A stretch of DNA of 64,000 nucleotides from Diorhabda sublineata (lineage: Eukaryota; Arthropoda; Insecta; Coleoptera; Chrysomelidae): contig NC_079478.1 in the NCBI RefSeq assembly GCF_026230105.1, forward strand, positions 16,631,653 through 16,695,652, read 5' to 3'. The translations under genes were made by a program, and so were the position numbers. The notes under the pieces are model-generated. The model was not told the DNA's origin. It saw only the letters and a list, made by a program, of their open reading frames with translations, and made no database searches. Shown here piece after piece: positions 23,220 through 37,100 of the stretch (positions are counted from its first letter, which is position 1; every line of letters begins with the position of its first letter).

Positions 23220-25560
23220 TTAACAGTCAAGGGAAGCAATGTGGGGAAAATCAGGGTGGAGAAAACGTAATACAAATGAATGTAGAAGAAATTGATGTCG
23301 ATTATCAAGAACCGGCAAGTTCGAAAAAAGACAAACAAAATATAAAAAGTAGTAATAAATACTGGTATTTAGACAAAGCACCGTTCGAAGTTTATATTGA
23401 GGCAGGGTCGGAAAATAAAAATTTTGGAAACTATAATTATCTTGCAATTTCTAGAGAAATTTTTGACTTAAAAATAAATAATGAATAAATAATGAATAAT
23501 GAAAAATAGGATCAGTATAGAATTTTCAAAATATACCGATACTAATGAATTTTTGATAAATCAAGATGTCAGGAATAAGGGTACGAAGTTTTTATACCAA
23601 GAAAAAACATTTCATGTAAAGGAATAGCCAGATACATATCCACAATTTTAGATGAAATATTAAATGAATATTCACAAGTCAATTATGGGGCAAGTATAGC
23701 ATATACAGACAAGACTATATATAACTAACTAACATATAAAATCCAGCAGGACAAAAATTAAACTTGGAAGAATGTAATGAAATTATATCTAACACAACAA
23801 ATCAGTACATAATCATGAGAGATTTTAATGCCCATGACAGCATGTGGGGATGGAATGGTAATGATGCTAATGGCAAAATAATTAAAGAACAACTAGAACG
23901 CGAAAATTTAATAGTATTAAATGATGGCAAGTACACACGTATGGGGGAGCACAATCGCAACCCATCGGCACTAGATTTAACCATTGTATCTAATAATATC
24001 GCAAAAAATGCAATTGGAAAGTATTTGAAGACCCAGGTAATAGTGACCATTTCCCCACCATCTGTGAATTTTCTAATGGAATGAACTTTATGAAGGAGGT
24101 AATATACAAAAGAAATTGTAAAAAAGCCGACTGGATCTCATTCAACCAAGTAATAACAGATAAATTGACAGAAAAAGAGGAAAATTTGGACTACAACGAT
24201 TTTTATCACACCCTAAACGTAGCAACAAACGAAACTATACCTACTGAGTAAGATAAGAATTAACCAATCAAAATATGCAGCTTGGTCGGACGAGGAATGC
24301 TTCGAACTAATCAAAAAACGTAGAGAAAACATCAACAAATTTATAAATTCACCTAACTTGGAAAATTACATTGAACTCAAAAGGATAAAAGCATATGTAA
24401 AACGAAAATTAGAAAATAAAAAGAAAGAATCATTTAGAGAATTCAGCAGTACTATCAATAGAGAGACACCAACCAATAAGATTTGGAAAATAATCAAAGG
24501 CTTCAAAAATTATTCTCAGAACAATTACACTAATCTTCCGAACCATCAAATAGCAGGGAACATTTTAGAAAGCCTAACTATTTGTAATATCAACCCAGAT
24601 TTGAGTCTAGCAACTTGTAATGACAAGTTTGAATCGATAACATATAACGAATTCAACAACATAATTTCAAGGAAAAAAGACTAAGCAATTGGGAAAGACG
24701 GAATCTAGACAAAAACACATAAAACAAACTAATTGGGATATATAACAAGATCGTTAAAACAAATAAAATTCCGATAGAATGGAAATAAACCATAATACTA
24801 CCATTTCTAAGACCTGGAAAAAATATAGAAAACCACAACAGTTACAGACTTATTGCATTAACATCATGCGCGGGTAAAGTATTAGAGGGCATTATAAATA
24901 CAGGGATAAAATGGATAATCGAAAATAAAAAATTCTCTCGAAATTCCAATTAGGTTTTCGTAGAAACAAGGGATGGAATAAAGCTATATCATTATTAACA
25001 TATGCTGTCTTAGAAGCATTCACCGAAAAAAGCTCTTACTAGCAGTATTCATTGACCTAAAGGCAGCCTATGACAGTGTCGACTTACATATACATATTAG
25101 TAATCAAATAACAGGCAAATTTAAATACACTGAGTTAATGAGGAAAAAATTAATAGTGAACTTGGTAAAGGAAAATGACAATATTGTTCCAGTATGGATT
25201 CCGGCACACGCTGGAGTCATAGGGAACGAAAATGGGGAAAATTACATTTATAGATGAAAGGCATCTAACAATAATAAGCAGACTCAGAACATGCCATTGC
25301 CGCAACAAAAAACATTTATTTAGAATAGGATGTGCTACTGATCCATACTGTATCTGTGGACAAACGGAAGATTTAAACCACATTTGTTTCGGTTGCCCAA
25401 TTAATCAAACCTCCAATTTTGATTTATATTAACAAGCTAATTGAACTAAAAATATCTACACCAATTACATTATCCAACATTTTAAACAGAGAAAATTACA
25501 ACATTATAAATCTAATCATGAAATTTATCAAAATATACAAAATTGAGATATAAACAAAAA
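23220..25560 (+). mobile_element. Degenerate I-type LINE with ORF1, endonuclease, partial RT and RNase H
   Basis: ORF1 remains are at 23276-23640, containing YWYLDKAPFEVYIEAGSEN and NYLAISREIFDLKINN, the family's gag-like segment. The endonuclease follows at 23764-24060, with MRDFNAHDSMWGWNG and LNDGKYTRMGEHNRNPSALD. Next are the linker (24290-24680), scattered RT pieces (FIDLKAAYDSVD at about 25050; the YADD region is missing), an RNase H motif VWIPAHAGVIGNE (about 25190-25230), and a Cys/His tail CATDPYCICGQTEDLNHICF (about 25330-25390). Gag, endonuclease, RT and RNase H in this order are those of the I clade. A deletion removes most of the RT, and many frameshifts are present. Confidence 0.8.
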
Positions 25561-25772
25561 TAATAATTATAATAAACATATACAGTTAAAACTAAATATG
25601 AAAATAAGTCAAAAGAGAATCCATCCTATCAAGACCCTGGTCCTATTTTTCCTAATCGAGGTTTAAAATAAATAAAAGCGAAAACCAGCGATGGCCAAAT
25701 ACTGTTTAGGTCATCATTACAATTATTTGATTCTTTGAACGCAAAAAAGTTCCTGAAGGGATGATTCCCGCG

Positions 25773-25775
<3 letters not shown>

Positions 25776-25816
<41 letters not shown>

Positions 25817-25948
25817 AAGTCAAAAATTATATTTCTTTTAAAAATTATCAAAAAAAACTAATTTTAAAACAGGAGAGACCTCTAATCAAGATGCAACATT
25901 TAGATGCAATTATATATCAAAAGGTCTAAGAAACAAGAAATTAAAGAA

Positions 25949-25995
<47 letters not shown>
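25776..25995. repeat. (TA)n-flanked dispersed repeat, copy 1
   Basis: Two (TA)n tracts (25776-25813 and 25952-25990) bracket about 135 bp. The part from about 25826 to 25950 matches 63289-63397 (shared words include CTAATTTTAAAACAG / TTAATTTTAAAACAG, ACATTTAGATGCA, GGTCTAAGAAA). The second copy also lies just right of a (TA)n tract. Confidence 0.8.
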
Positions 25996-28149
25996 TCTTG
26001 TTTAGCGTAATTTTCTTTATAAAATACTAAAATTTTAACGAAATCGGAGGGTTGTAACCTAATCTAGATAATTACAGAACATTTTTATATAAAAATTAAT
26101 TGATTCTCGCGTTATTGAATATTTCACCAATTTTTTCATTAAATCATGTATTATTATCGAAAACAAGAAAATATACCAAGTCAATACGGTAATTGAAAGT
26201 TAGGTAATTTTTTTCTAAACAAGTAAACAGACAAACTAACAGATTAAGTAAGTTTAGAAACAGCAAGTCAAACGCCAATAGAAAATATATTACTTTTTGG
26301 TAAATCTGAATATACTAAGATTATAAACTGGCATGGCTAACAATGATAATTAGTGTATGTCGTGCCTTGGAATTGGGACCATTTTCCTACTAATTGCACA
26401 ATAAATATTATAAACGAGAGAAAGATACATTTTTACAAAAAAAAAAAAATCAAAAAAATCTTTTCGTTCACTCTTCCAACAAAATGGAATAACAAAGTTG
26501 AGAATCGGATAAAATCAAACAAATGATTGAATATTTCCAATAGCGGTTTACGTAAATGGGTATGATTTTTATGGGAGCACCGATATTTAAAAGGGTAACA
26601 TACCTACATAGATCTACAAACTTTCTATCACATGCGTTGTTATATCAGATCATCAAATTACTGCATCCAGCTTTACTTCGTATATAATAACGACAACATT
26701 ATGGACACAACTGCAGACGATCATTTGCGTCACTGTAATGATGATCATTTAATCATATGATTAGCGATTTGTAGGCCTACACCTTGAATGGTTTCACACT
26801 GTTTCGAACTTTTCCACAAATTTCCGACCCACAATATGAAAAAGTTTACCGATATTGATACGAAGCATTTTCTGGGTGATTATAAACTGCGGGCTTCATT
26901 ATAGATCCAAAGTTGCTTGCTATGGGCGGGTCTCAATACTTATTATTACACTATTACACATTAATACATTAATACAATATTATTTGCGGGTCACACAATT
27001 ACTTTTTGCAAGACCACTGTTTTCATTTGAGTTGGAGACATGTTAGAGGTCTGGTAAAACCATTTGATAAAAAATAATGATCAGGTAATAGAAAATAAGT
27101 GCTTCCAGGTACAATTTATATTAAGATGTATGCCAAGCATCGAAAAAGTATTTAGAACCATACATGTGAAAATGCATTCATCTGTTTTACTTCGTTGCCA
27201 CTGAAAAATACTGATAATAGACTGAGATGTTCACAAGAATACATAAAATATAAATTCTCAATATAAGTGCCCCTTAGATTCAAGCAGTTCAAAGTATGCA
27301 TTGAATAATCAAAGAAGAAATGTAAAAATAAGCTTGATAGAACAATATGTGGCCACGCTGCTGATGTATGACAAATATAAAATTTATGGAAATACTCATA
27401 ATTAAATGCTAGAAAAAGGTACCTACTTTCATATTTTATATTTTAAGAAAATGAGAAATAGGTTGGTTGGTTTTTTCACGCCAAATCAAATTGTGCTGGG
27501 AGAAGGACGTATTAATGATGAAAGCGAGAGTGCTTTTGAAAAGAACCACTCTATTCAAACAATATGGTTTTTGGAAACTATGATCGGGTTGACCTAATCA
27601 TGATCCAAATGTTCGGAAGGTAATCTGGAGTGCGTTCTTTGTCATTCGTAAACGAAAATAATTTAACTCTAGCTGAAGGGTTACTCTGTACATTTTGTGA
27701 CGTCTTAAGTATTAAATTCTGACTGCAGTTTAGTCACTGCTATTAAACAGTTTATTCATAATGAAATTTTTTGTAAAATAGTGTATGTTGGTAAATGGCT
27801 AATAACTGTACAATTATAATTATTAAAACCTCTAAAATCGATTAGAGAACTGAATTGAGGTCTATACGCACAGAAAAACTTTAACATTTTACTGTCTGTC
27901 CACAAATCGACAGAAAGTTTCGTAATCACGATTGTGATTTTATCCTTTTTATCCTGCCTCTTACTGTGTATTTATTAACAAATCATTAAAATCTGTGGTT
28001 CAATTTCAGCATAAACCAAACCGTTAATAAGATTTTCCACCAAGTGTGCTACTCTATGGTCGCATTCGGCGAACGAAACAGTTCAAGTGTTGTAAAACCC
28101 TAGCTAGGAATGGACCTTAGACTAGAAAAAAGATCTAAGGTGTGGACGA
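25996..28149. other. AT-rich spacer, nothing recognised
   Basis: No open frame with family resemblance and no defined element. Possibly an upstream region of the gene starting at 29542. Confidence 0.4.
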
Positions 28150-28540
28150 TATACATCGATGTATTAAAAACACTCGATGTATAGTATCGATCGATCGAAT
28201 CAAACCTATGTATTCTTAATTTTTCAACATCGATGTTTTTTTATTCAATGCATCGAAACATATCCTTATAAACTTAATCCCTATAGAACGTCAAAAATCT
28301 ATCAAGGCCAATTTTTCAGACATCTCTTATTCAGAATCTGGCATGAAATCAAGAAAATTGAACAATTGTTTGTTATATATGATTTGTAAAGATTACCAGC
28401 TTTTCTCAATAGTCGAAAATGAAGGTGTCAAAAATCTTATCAAGGCAGTTATTCTTCAATATAAAATACCAAGCAGAAAAAGTCTGAAGCGATGGTTGGA
28501 CAGAAACTTAAAAAAAAATTTGTACCATAGAAGACATAAC
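28150..28540 (+). mobile_element. N-terminal fragment of a BED-type hAT element
   Basis: The left part (28150-28260) has clustered ATCGATGT, TCGATCGATCG and GCATCGA words, typical of subterminal regions in one group of hAT elements. Then 28343-28500 encodes MICKDYQLFSIVENEGVKNL and YKIPSRKSLKRWLD, the conserved segment after the BED finger in many hAT transposases. The rest of the transposase is absent. The foldback element at 28540 begins where it stops, so that insertion may have ended it. Confidence 0.65.
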
Positions 28541-29143
28541 GGCACAAGTATGATATGCCACCCCACAACGATCATCATGAAACTCTATACATAGACTATT
28601 GTTGATTCGAGAAATCGATTTATTATATCTATTTTTTGCGGAAACATTTACTTCCGAAGATACTGGAAGTGGCCATTATCTCAAGAAAGCTAACAGATAT
28701 CGAACCATGGATAACTTTGTTCGATAGATCTCATCAAGATCTATCTGTGTGTGAAAAGTCATAATGATGACGCATGGAAAAAGTATGCAAATGTATTATT
28801 TTCACAAAAAATCAATAGATAAAATTAAAATTCAGTAATTTTTGTAGGGTTAGGTTGGGTTAGGTTTTTTGATAAAAATGATGCATTTACATACTTTTTC
28901 ATGGAAACACTTCTGCGCATGCTTCAATCATTATGACTTTTCACACACAGATAGATCTTGATGAGATCTATCGAACAAAGTTATCCTTGGCTCGATATAT
29001 GTTAGCCTTCCCGAGATAATCTTCGGAAGTAAATGTTTCCGCATAAAATAGATATGATGAATCAACCTATAGTGTCATCAATACTCTATGTATAGAGTTT
29101 TATGATGATCGTCGTTGGGGAGGCTTATCATACTCTTACCGAC
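28540..29143. repeat. Foldback (long inverted repeat) element, about 600 bp
   Basis: Two imperfect inverted arms of about 250 bp (about 28540-28797 and 28885-29143) flank a short loop. Matching words include ACGATCATCAT with ATGATGATCGT, GGAAACATTTACTTCCGAAG with its complement at about 29025-29043, and the stretch around GATAGATCTCATCAAGATCT with its complement at about 28950-28970. The loop contains GGTTAGGTTGGGTTAGGTT. I found no target duplication. Confidence 0.88.
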
Positions 29144-29529
29144 ACCTAACCTTGATATCAAATATTTGGTCTGAGACGTTAAATATGAAAAGTTTCATAA
29201 GTGCTACTGTTCATTTTGGCAGAGACTTTGAACTCATTTCAGTTTCAGTTAGTCTCGGCCTCTACGAACTTTATGAAAGACATACGTCACAATATATTTC
29301 TGTAATGTAAAACTTATTGAGTTCAATAAAAACAACCAAAATAGCTTCCGTGTTGAAAATATATCAAAAATTAACAAAAAAGGTTTGACAGTGAACGCTC
29401 AACAGGTTCTTGATCACTACCACTCTGCATCCTGATTTTCATTGGAACATTGTAGATTTGTTAGCAATCTTCAAATTAATATAGCGAATACTTAAAAAGA
29501 CATATGTATAACAAAATGATTCATTTCAG
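29144..29529. other. Spacer or intron before the first coding exon
   Basis: It ends in a splice acceptor (ATTTCAG at 29523-29529), so a 5' non-coding exon probably lies further upstream. No other feature seen. Confidence 0.4.
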
Positions 29530-29541
29530 TTAATTACGAAG

Positions 29542-32500
29542 ATGACTTCCAAACGAACAGTACTTAGTAGACCAAGAACCAAATTATATGACGCCAATTA
29601 TAATATTGGAGAAAGTTATTACAAATCCGCCTTAGATAGATTAGATAGAAAATACTCTGGAAGACCGCTTACACCACCTCGCCACGAATCACCAGCAGCA
29701 GGTACAGACAAATAGAGAACGTAAATGTTTCAGGTTTTTCTTTAATTATCCAAACGATATATAACTTGAATTTCATAATTATTGAAGATAATTTTGTAAA
29801 TATGTATTCTTTCTTATTCTTTATTTACAGAAAGTATTGCTGAACGTCATGCCAGAATTTTTGCCGATGAAGATTTGGAATTTTCTCGTAAACGAGCGGA
29901 AAAACACATCAGAGAAGACCATGCTTTCGATTCGCGAGGAGGACGAATTATCCGAGGTGGATCTGTTATGGACAATTTGGAAAATGATATAAACGATGAG
30001 GTGCGCCGATTTTTTGCGTAAATCTGTCGATTCCGATCGATCGGTTTTAAATTTATAACAGATGTACTTGAAAATGATTATGAATACAAGCAATAAACAC
30101 AAATAAAACAATGCCATTGCATTTTAAGCAGCTAGAATGTAATAATAAATAAAATTGATTGAATACGTAACATTTTTGTATAGCATAGATTGAAAACTAG
30201 AAACATACCGTTATTACTGATTTGGTCAACATATTATCTAGTGATACAATAAAGCCACAAATGTCTCTAGCATCGCAAAGCAAATAGTATTCGACTTCGA
30301 TACCAGTTTATTATTTAATTATAATGTTAAGTGGTCTTCTGTTCAGTTTCACTTCGACTGCCAAGCTAGAGAAAGCTGTAAAAGAATAGAATTTGTGTGT
30401 GAATAAAGATGTTAGCAATGTCGAAGGAAAATGTTGAAAATTTATATATATGCAAATAGTGTTTGATTTCATTATAATCGTGCAAATAAGAGCTATTTTG
30501 CTTTGTGGAACCTAGATTAAGCTCGAGTCATGGCCCCCAAAATTCTGTATGATGACAAATGTGTCGAAATACCAATACACTAAAACATCGCAAAGCAATA
30601 AAATTTTCCATAAAAATCTAGTCCAAATTCTTCTTCTCATCATGCGATGTTCTATTTAATTTTTTTTTCTGTCACTGTTTTCTTCTCTTGTAATGACGCG
30701 CTACTATACGAGGTCTGAGAATAAAGTAGTGAGAGTTATTTTATACGTTATGAATTATTTATCATAAAAATATTCAGTGATGATGAGATTCCTTTCAAAA
30801 TAATTCTTTTTCTCATCGGATCAAGTCATTTCGCCATAAGTCTTTTACTGAAACCTCCGACAGTCCTAATCAACATTTTCGATTTCAGGAAAGAGAGGAG
30901 TCGTACACGGTGTGTTCTAGGTTTGTGCTGGAGTTTCTTACAAGAGCCGGTGATTGATGGCTGCAATATCCAGTTCGTTTGAATGCCCGGTCATTCCGGC
31001 AGCAAGGGCAACGACGAAAAAGACTCGATCGCCAGATTGGGATTTGCAAATCCACCAATGAGCCCAGAACCCATTGTTGATGAAGCGAAATGTGTTGCAT
31101 TCACGTCTCACGTGTTTAAAGGCAGTCGCAGATGGATAAACACACCTTGCATGAGACAAGCTAAGGTACACATAGATGGGTCTTCTGTTTTTCTTACCAA
31201 ACATCTACTTTACTTAAATAGGTGCGACTTGTGACTTGAAACTGCAGAACCGTTATCTGTGAATACCCAAAACGACGCAGGCGCGGTTCAAGCACTTGGC
31301 CAAGCTTCACAGTTTGCTTAGTAACGTCAAAAGTTTTTCTTTCTTTCTTGAAGTTTAAAACGCGTACTGGCGGGATACATTATCTTGATGCAACACCCAA
31401 TTGTTCGCAATGTCTGGACGCGCTCTGCCTTCTTATTTAGTGATAAAATACGAGGTTTTTTTGCTTTTCTGGAAGGTTTTTCGAAACCATCAGTGGATAT
31501 TAGTTTGTCTACTAGCATACGAACTATTAACCGATAGTATTGACGGATTAGGGCACGTACCTCGACTGATACCCCTCTTCGCGCTTCGTCTTCCATGCTT
31601 TATTTGATGTCTACAAAACACTTTTAATACTTCACAATTTGCCCAACTCCGTACAATATTTGATTGCGTGGCCAAATATCATTACAAAATTATCAGATCT
31701 CGTAGAGGCAGCTTTACGGAAAGACTTTTCACTATTATTGAATAGAGCACTAAACAAAAATTCATATTTATATGCTTTTCTTCAAAATTGAGCTACTTTG
31801 AACACACGAAAAGTAGATATAGTGGAAGGATGAGTCCACAATCACTTATTTTCTTATTGGAGTGCATCTGTTATAATAATTAAATCGTTTCTGAAAAGAG
31901 AACTAAAAGAATTTTAGTAATTAATAGCTGACCTTGAGACAATCAATATTTTGCTTCATTTATAACCTCGCCATAATCTAAAAACTAATTTTTAAACTCT
32001 AATATAAGCTAATTTCGAATAATATCGAGTATATTTATATTTGATCAAAAATTTAATTTAGAAATTTTCAGAAACGTGCGATGTACCGATTTTTTTGTTA
32101 GTTTTATGTTTAAAAATAGTTTTTGATGGTCATGAACTTCAGTATTGCCCACACGTAAAAGTTGATTTCAAGCATGACGACATTTTTCCCTACCCACTTG
32201 CATCGTTTATGTTTTGTGTTTCATAAAATTCATTTTATTATGCGATGGTAATATAGTATACTGAAATATTTTAAGGTTTTTAAAAACTATGAAATGAAAA
32301 ATATATCATTTAATTTGTGTCTGAAAAATGAACAAATATAAGTAGTAACTAAGTTGAAATTTCTGGAATCGTAGGCGATATCCATACTGAATACACTATT
32401 TACAGTATTTACATCAACACTCACGATTACATTGTCTGACACGTGTTTCGATAACCTAGTTATAGTCTTCATAGACTGAAGGTAAAATAAAATCTAATGA

Positions 32501-34065
32501 CTTGACTTAACTGTTTTATACTAAATGTTCGCACGTGTTGGAGTGAATTCAGTGTAAGTGACGCCTATCTACTATCCATCTTCCTAGCCTTTTCAGTATG
32601 ATTGAAGAAGCATCAAGAATTGTTAAGAAAAGGGTTAATTTCACATTTTGTTGGTAATCTACTAGATAACATATAGACAAAAACTATTTGTATAAGGAAA
32701 ACGATCAATATCTGTATTAACAATGAAAAATACACAGCAAGTTTACTATAACGTGCTATAACTATAAGTCGTCTTTGAAAATTTTGTAGATTTGTTGGTC
32801 ACTTCCTTCTTAGTCTTCTACGATAGTGATGTTCTAGTATTGGAGGTGACTAATCGAATTTAGTTCTGTTAAGACTTCTCAATTACAAATTTGTAGTATA
32901 TCTACAGTAGTCTTTGGAATAATTCATTAACACGGCCGTAAAGATTGATTCGATACATTCAAATAGGTTTGTTTATAGTTTAATGTATTCTATAGTTTAT
33001 TTCAGAAAGGTATAGAGTAATAAAACCTCATTAGGTACGCAAAGGGACCACAGAGTGACCCAACGAATATTTAACCCACTTTCATAGTTTGGCATTGATA
33101 TCATTCTTCATAAAATTCTTTCTTTTTATCAAGTGCAGGTAGTACCACCCGGGTTGGGGTCAATATATGGGCTTAGCCTTTTGTTATCCATTCACTGAAA
33201 ATAGTGTGCCAAAGGCGTGCTGATAGGATACTCGTAAAAAGCAAAGACGAATCTGAAATATGGTGAGAATTAGGCAGAGGCATTAATAGAATGTTAAACG
33301 GTACCTGTTAAACGCAAAACGTAACTGTATAATCTACTGAATTTCGATATTGAAACTTCAGGCCAGAAAACATACTTCTTCTAATTCTCTTACGCAATTA
33401 CTTGAAATTTTAATATTACAAACAATACTATTTCAAGACCTACACCTATGGCCGACACCGAAATTGAGCCGAACTGGACTCTATACCTTATTGAAATAGA
33501 CTATAATGTTAACTAAACTATACCAAAAGAAAACAGTGATATTCTGCTTATAGTAAAAGTCACGTGTTCTGAAGGAAACCTAAATCTGTTGTGATTCAAA
33601 ATGAATGAATTTTCTCTCCAAAGATTAGGTCACAATTAAAATATTGAATATTTTAGTGAAATATTTAAATTGTAGTTCAAATTTACTGAAGCAAAAATAT
33701 TTTGTTGTATACTATACTTACTATATTATTAATATGTCATTTATAAAAATTTTTTAACGGTTTGTCATCAAAGTCATCAACGATATTATACTAGAAGATA
33801 TTAAATCGTTGTCAGAAAAATATTCATATAGTTTTTTATTCAACCCTGTTTATGTATAACAAGTATCTTATGCAAACTGCACTTTTTTTAATTTTAAATT
33901 CATTATTTATTTACTATAAATACTCGGAATTTAAGATACACATAAAAATACCTGAACAATTAGGCATCTTCAAGTATTATTATATATAAAGGCGGTTTGA
34001 CGTTTGCCAATCATAGACTTAATATTAAAGTTAGACAGAGCGGCATCTAAGTGAAATTGTAGTGT

Positions 34066-34107
<42 letters not shown>

Positions 34108-37100
34108 ATATCATCGATTTACCACTCTCTACCTCTCTGTACTGGCTATTAAAATTAAAACTTGTTACTCCCCTCCTCTGCCATTTCCACCACTCGAAAC
34201 TTCGACGTCATGATGATCCAATCATAACAGAGTAGAGATGAAGTGGTATACCGATATTCTTTCTCTTCTTCTCAGTATTTTCCATACCCCACTCTCTATA
34301 TCTTTAATAATAGCTCTATGGGTTGGCTACGGTAATTATATTATGAAAGAAAAGTTATGTGAATATTATCAAGAAAGTGCTTCGTCGCATGGAATGATTT
34401 GTGGTTATAGTAAATTCTTGGATTCATGCAAGGAATGCTGTTTCTAAAATAACGATCCCATATATTTGGTACGAATAATAGATTGAGATTACAATAAATG
34501 TATTTCTGATTAGGATTATATTAACAAAAAACTCCTAGCCGAGCCTACGATATCCGTCGCCCGGGTGCAAGAACAAAATATACCGCCCTATTAGCGTACC
34601 TAGTCAAAATTTCATAATTTCATTAGTGAGGCGAGATATGAGGTCGGATAGAAAAGTACCTACCTACGCCGGGAAAATATTCATTAGTAAAAATCGTCTC
34701 TATCTAGCAAATGTGTCTAGATCTTATTGGAGATAGGAGTAATTGGATAATTCAATGCCGATTTTAAAGTGTATGTATGACGCACCTGCTGTTTACATTT
34801 TAGATTGGGAAAATTAATAAAAACATGTTATTTTTTTTAGAGACATTTTGCCTTTTGCCGCCTCGTGTTAGTGCCGCCCGGGTCCCATGCACCACTTGCA
34901 TCCCCGGCACGGCTCGGCCCTGAAAAAATTTTTCCCATTAATTATAATACCTTCACAACAAAAGTGACAAGTTTCGTCAAGAGACGGCATTATTCGAGAA
35001 AATGTATTATGCCACGGATAGGCCGGTATTTACGCACAAAGAAAAGCAAGGTACCACGATGTTAACCCTAAATATACAAAAGACTTTAAAATATATAATA
35101 TTTTCTATGAATTTATCTGTTATTGGAGATGATTTTATTGACATGTCTTTTAACATCGCTCACAATTTGATGAGAACACTTTTATCCACTAGTCTATTCT
35201 GTAATGAAAGCCGTCTCAAAGAATGTATCCAGAATAAATTCCTCACCACCTTCCAAAACTTTCAATTTGATGTTGATAATCTACTCCTAACAGCGATTTT
35301 TAGTCTGTTTTATGGGATCAAAAAGTTCAGTTTTCTTGGAATTATTATTTTAGCTCTCATGGAGTAACGGGAGTGAAAGTGAAATTTTTAAAACAGGAGA
35401 TTTCATTCAGCTAAGTGTATATTTTCTGAAAGTTCGTTAGTAATTTCAAAATAATAGATTATTAAAAGACTGACTAGTTTTCAAAAAATTAATAATTATA
35501 ACATAAACATATAAATGAATATAGTCCACTAACAGTATAAATATAATTTGTATTTTTTATTTGCATACATTCGCGCCGATCCGAAGTAATTAAGCCTAAT
35601 GGCCCCTCGAATTACACGGAAAAAAGAAAATATATAACGGAATTTTCTACTATGAACATTTGTACGTAACACGAAGTCAAATTTAATTAGGAAATAACTT
35701 ACAAATGCATACATGCATTTACAGTATTAGAAGAAACACCTTAGGTATATACAACTTTATAAAACTGTCCAAGGTCTTCTGGTTTAAAGTAGAGCAGTGC
35801 TTTTGACAGTCATGTCACGCCAAAGTTCTAATTTCAAAGGTATCGCTTGGGGTTGCCTCTGGTTGTTGCTCAAAGTAGCATAGTGCTACGTCTGTCTGCA
35901 AGAGTCAGACTGGTACAATCGTAGCACTTCATACAATGAGTAACAAATGTCATCCTAGTCCCTCTAGATCCATGTCATCTATAGGTCAGCAAATCCTCCT
36001 TTTCCCTAACTCTCTACCCCTCTCATTATTGGATTGACTGCAATATTCTACTTATTATAATGGTTATTGCAAACCTTGTTTGCAATAACTATTTTCCGCA
36101 CAATTGTTCTTATAGAACGTTGTTGCTTGTTTGTCGTATACTATTAAATCAGCGATTCCAATTTTAATATGTTGAGGTTAAACCCTGCTTATCAAAAAAC
36201 TAATTTTTATAATAATTTGAGTTTTGAAACACCAAGTATACCTTGGTAATTTTCACAAAACCTATTGTTCTGTAAGGGGTCTTCTTATATGGTAAATATG
36301 AGAAAAGGTATTGGGAAAACATTGAGGGGATGTTGCTTTTATATGTATAAGTTGGGCTAACGCCTTTCAAATGAAAGTACAGTATCACATAACGATGACC
36401 AAATTTTTCCATGTTTAAGTTCATTATTGATGGCTGTCAAACAAATACTTAGCATCGTGGCATCTTCAAACTTGATCATTTGCTGTACACATTGTGTACT
36501 TCCTCATACAGTTTTATTAATCGAGCAACTACCGTCATCTCTAGGTCAGGCGAGATACTTCTTTGACTATCATCGTAAAGTAGTGTTGAACAGTTTATTC
36601 AAACATATTAATATTTTTATGGATACAACTATGTTTTTCCATGGCAGGTTTTCTTACAAATATCCATTTGGAAAATGAACAAAAACGTTATAATTTGACT
36701 GATAATTTTAAAGTTTGGTATAGAGATCTAAATTTTGATTGTGAACAAATTATCTCAATCCTTTTTCGGCGTATTTGCCACATAGGAGACACCCTATTGT
36801 AGAGAAAGTTACCAAGAGGTGCTCCCATGAGACTAATAACAGCCTCCCATCGTTTTTTTTCATGGTTCGAATAACTTTTCTTACTCAATCTTGGTCGATG
36901 CTATCCTATTTCTCGGTGAGTGCCGTTTTGATGTTCCATTTCGTGGCCGGTGCAGGATTTCTAACCCGAACTTTTCTCTTAAGTTCATCTCATGAATTAT
37001 TGATTAGATACGTGCTGGCCAATCCATAGCGGCAATTTCGATATCCTAAAAATACTGCCGTACAGAATCTGCAGTATGATGGATGGTATGAACCTATCTA

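Noticed and set aside
28853..28872. Telomeric repeat tract
   Set aside because: Only three or four TTAGG-like units, imperfect, in the loop of a foldback element; GGTTAGGTT words are common in insect dispersed repeats.
34238..34447. 69-codon frame with one hydrophobic segment and a Cys-rich end
   Set aside because: It could be a small secreted or membrane peptide, but no upstream promoter or splice signal and no family resemblance support it; it lies in a large intron.
35002..35367. 121-codon open frame in intron 2 of the 29542 gene
   Set aside because: Longest unassigned frame in the intron, but composition is like AT-rich noise and no domain is visible.
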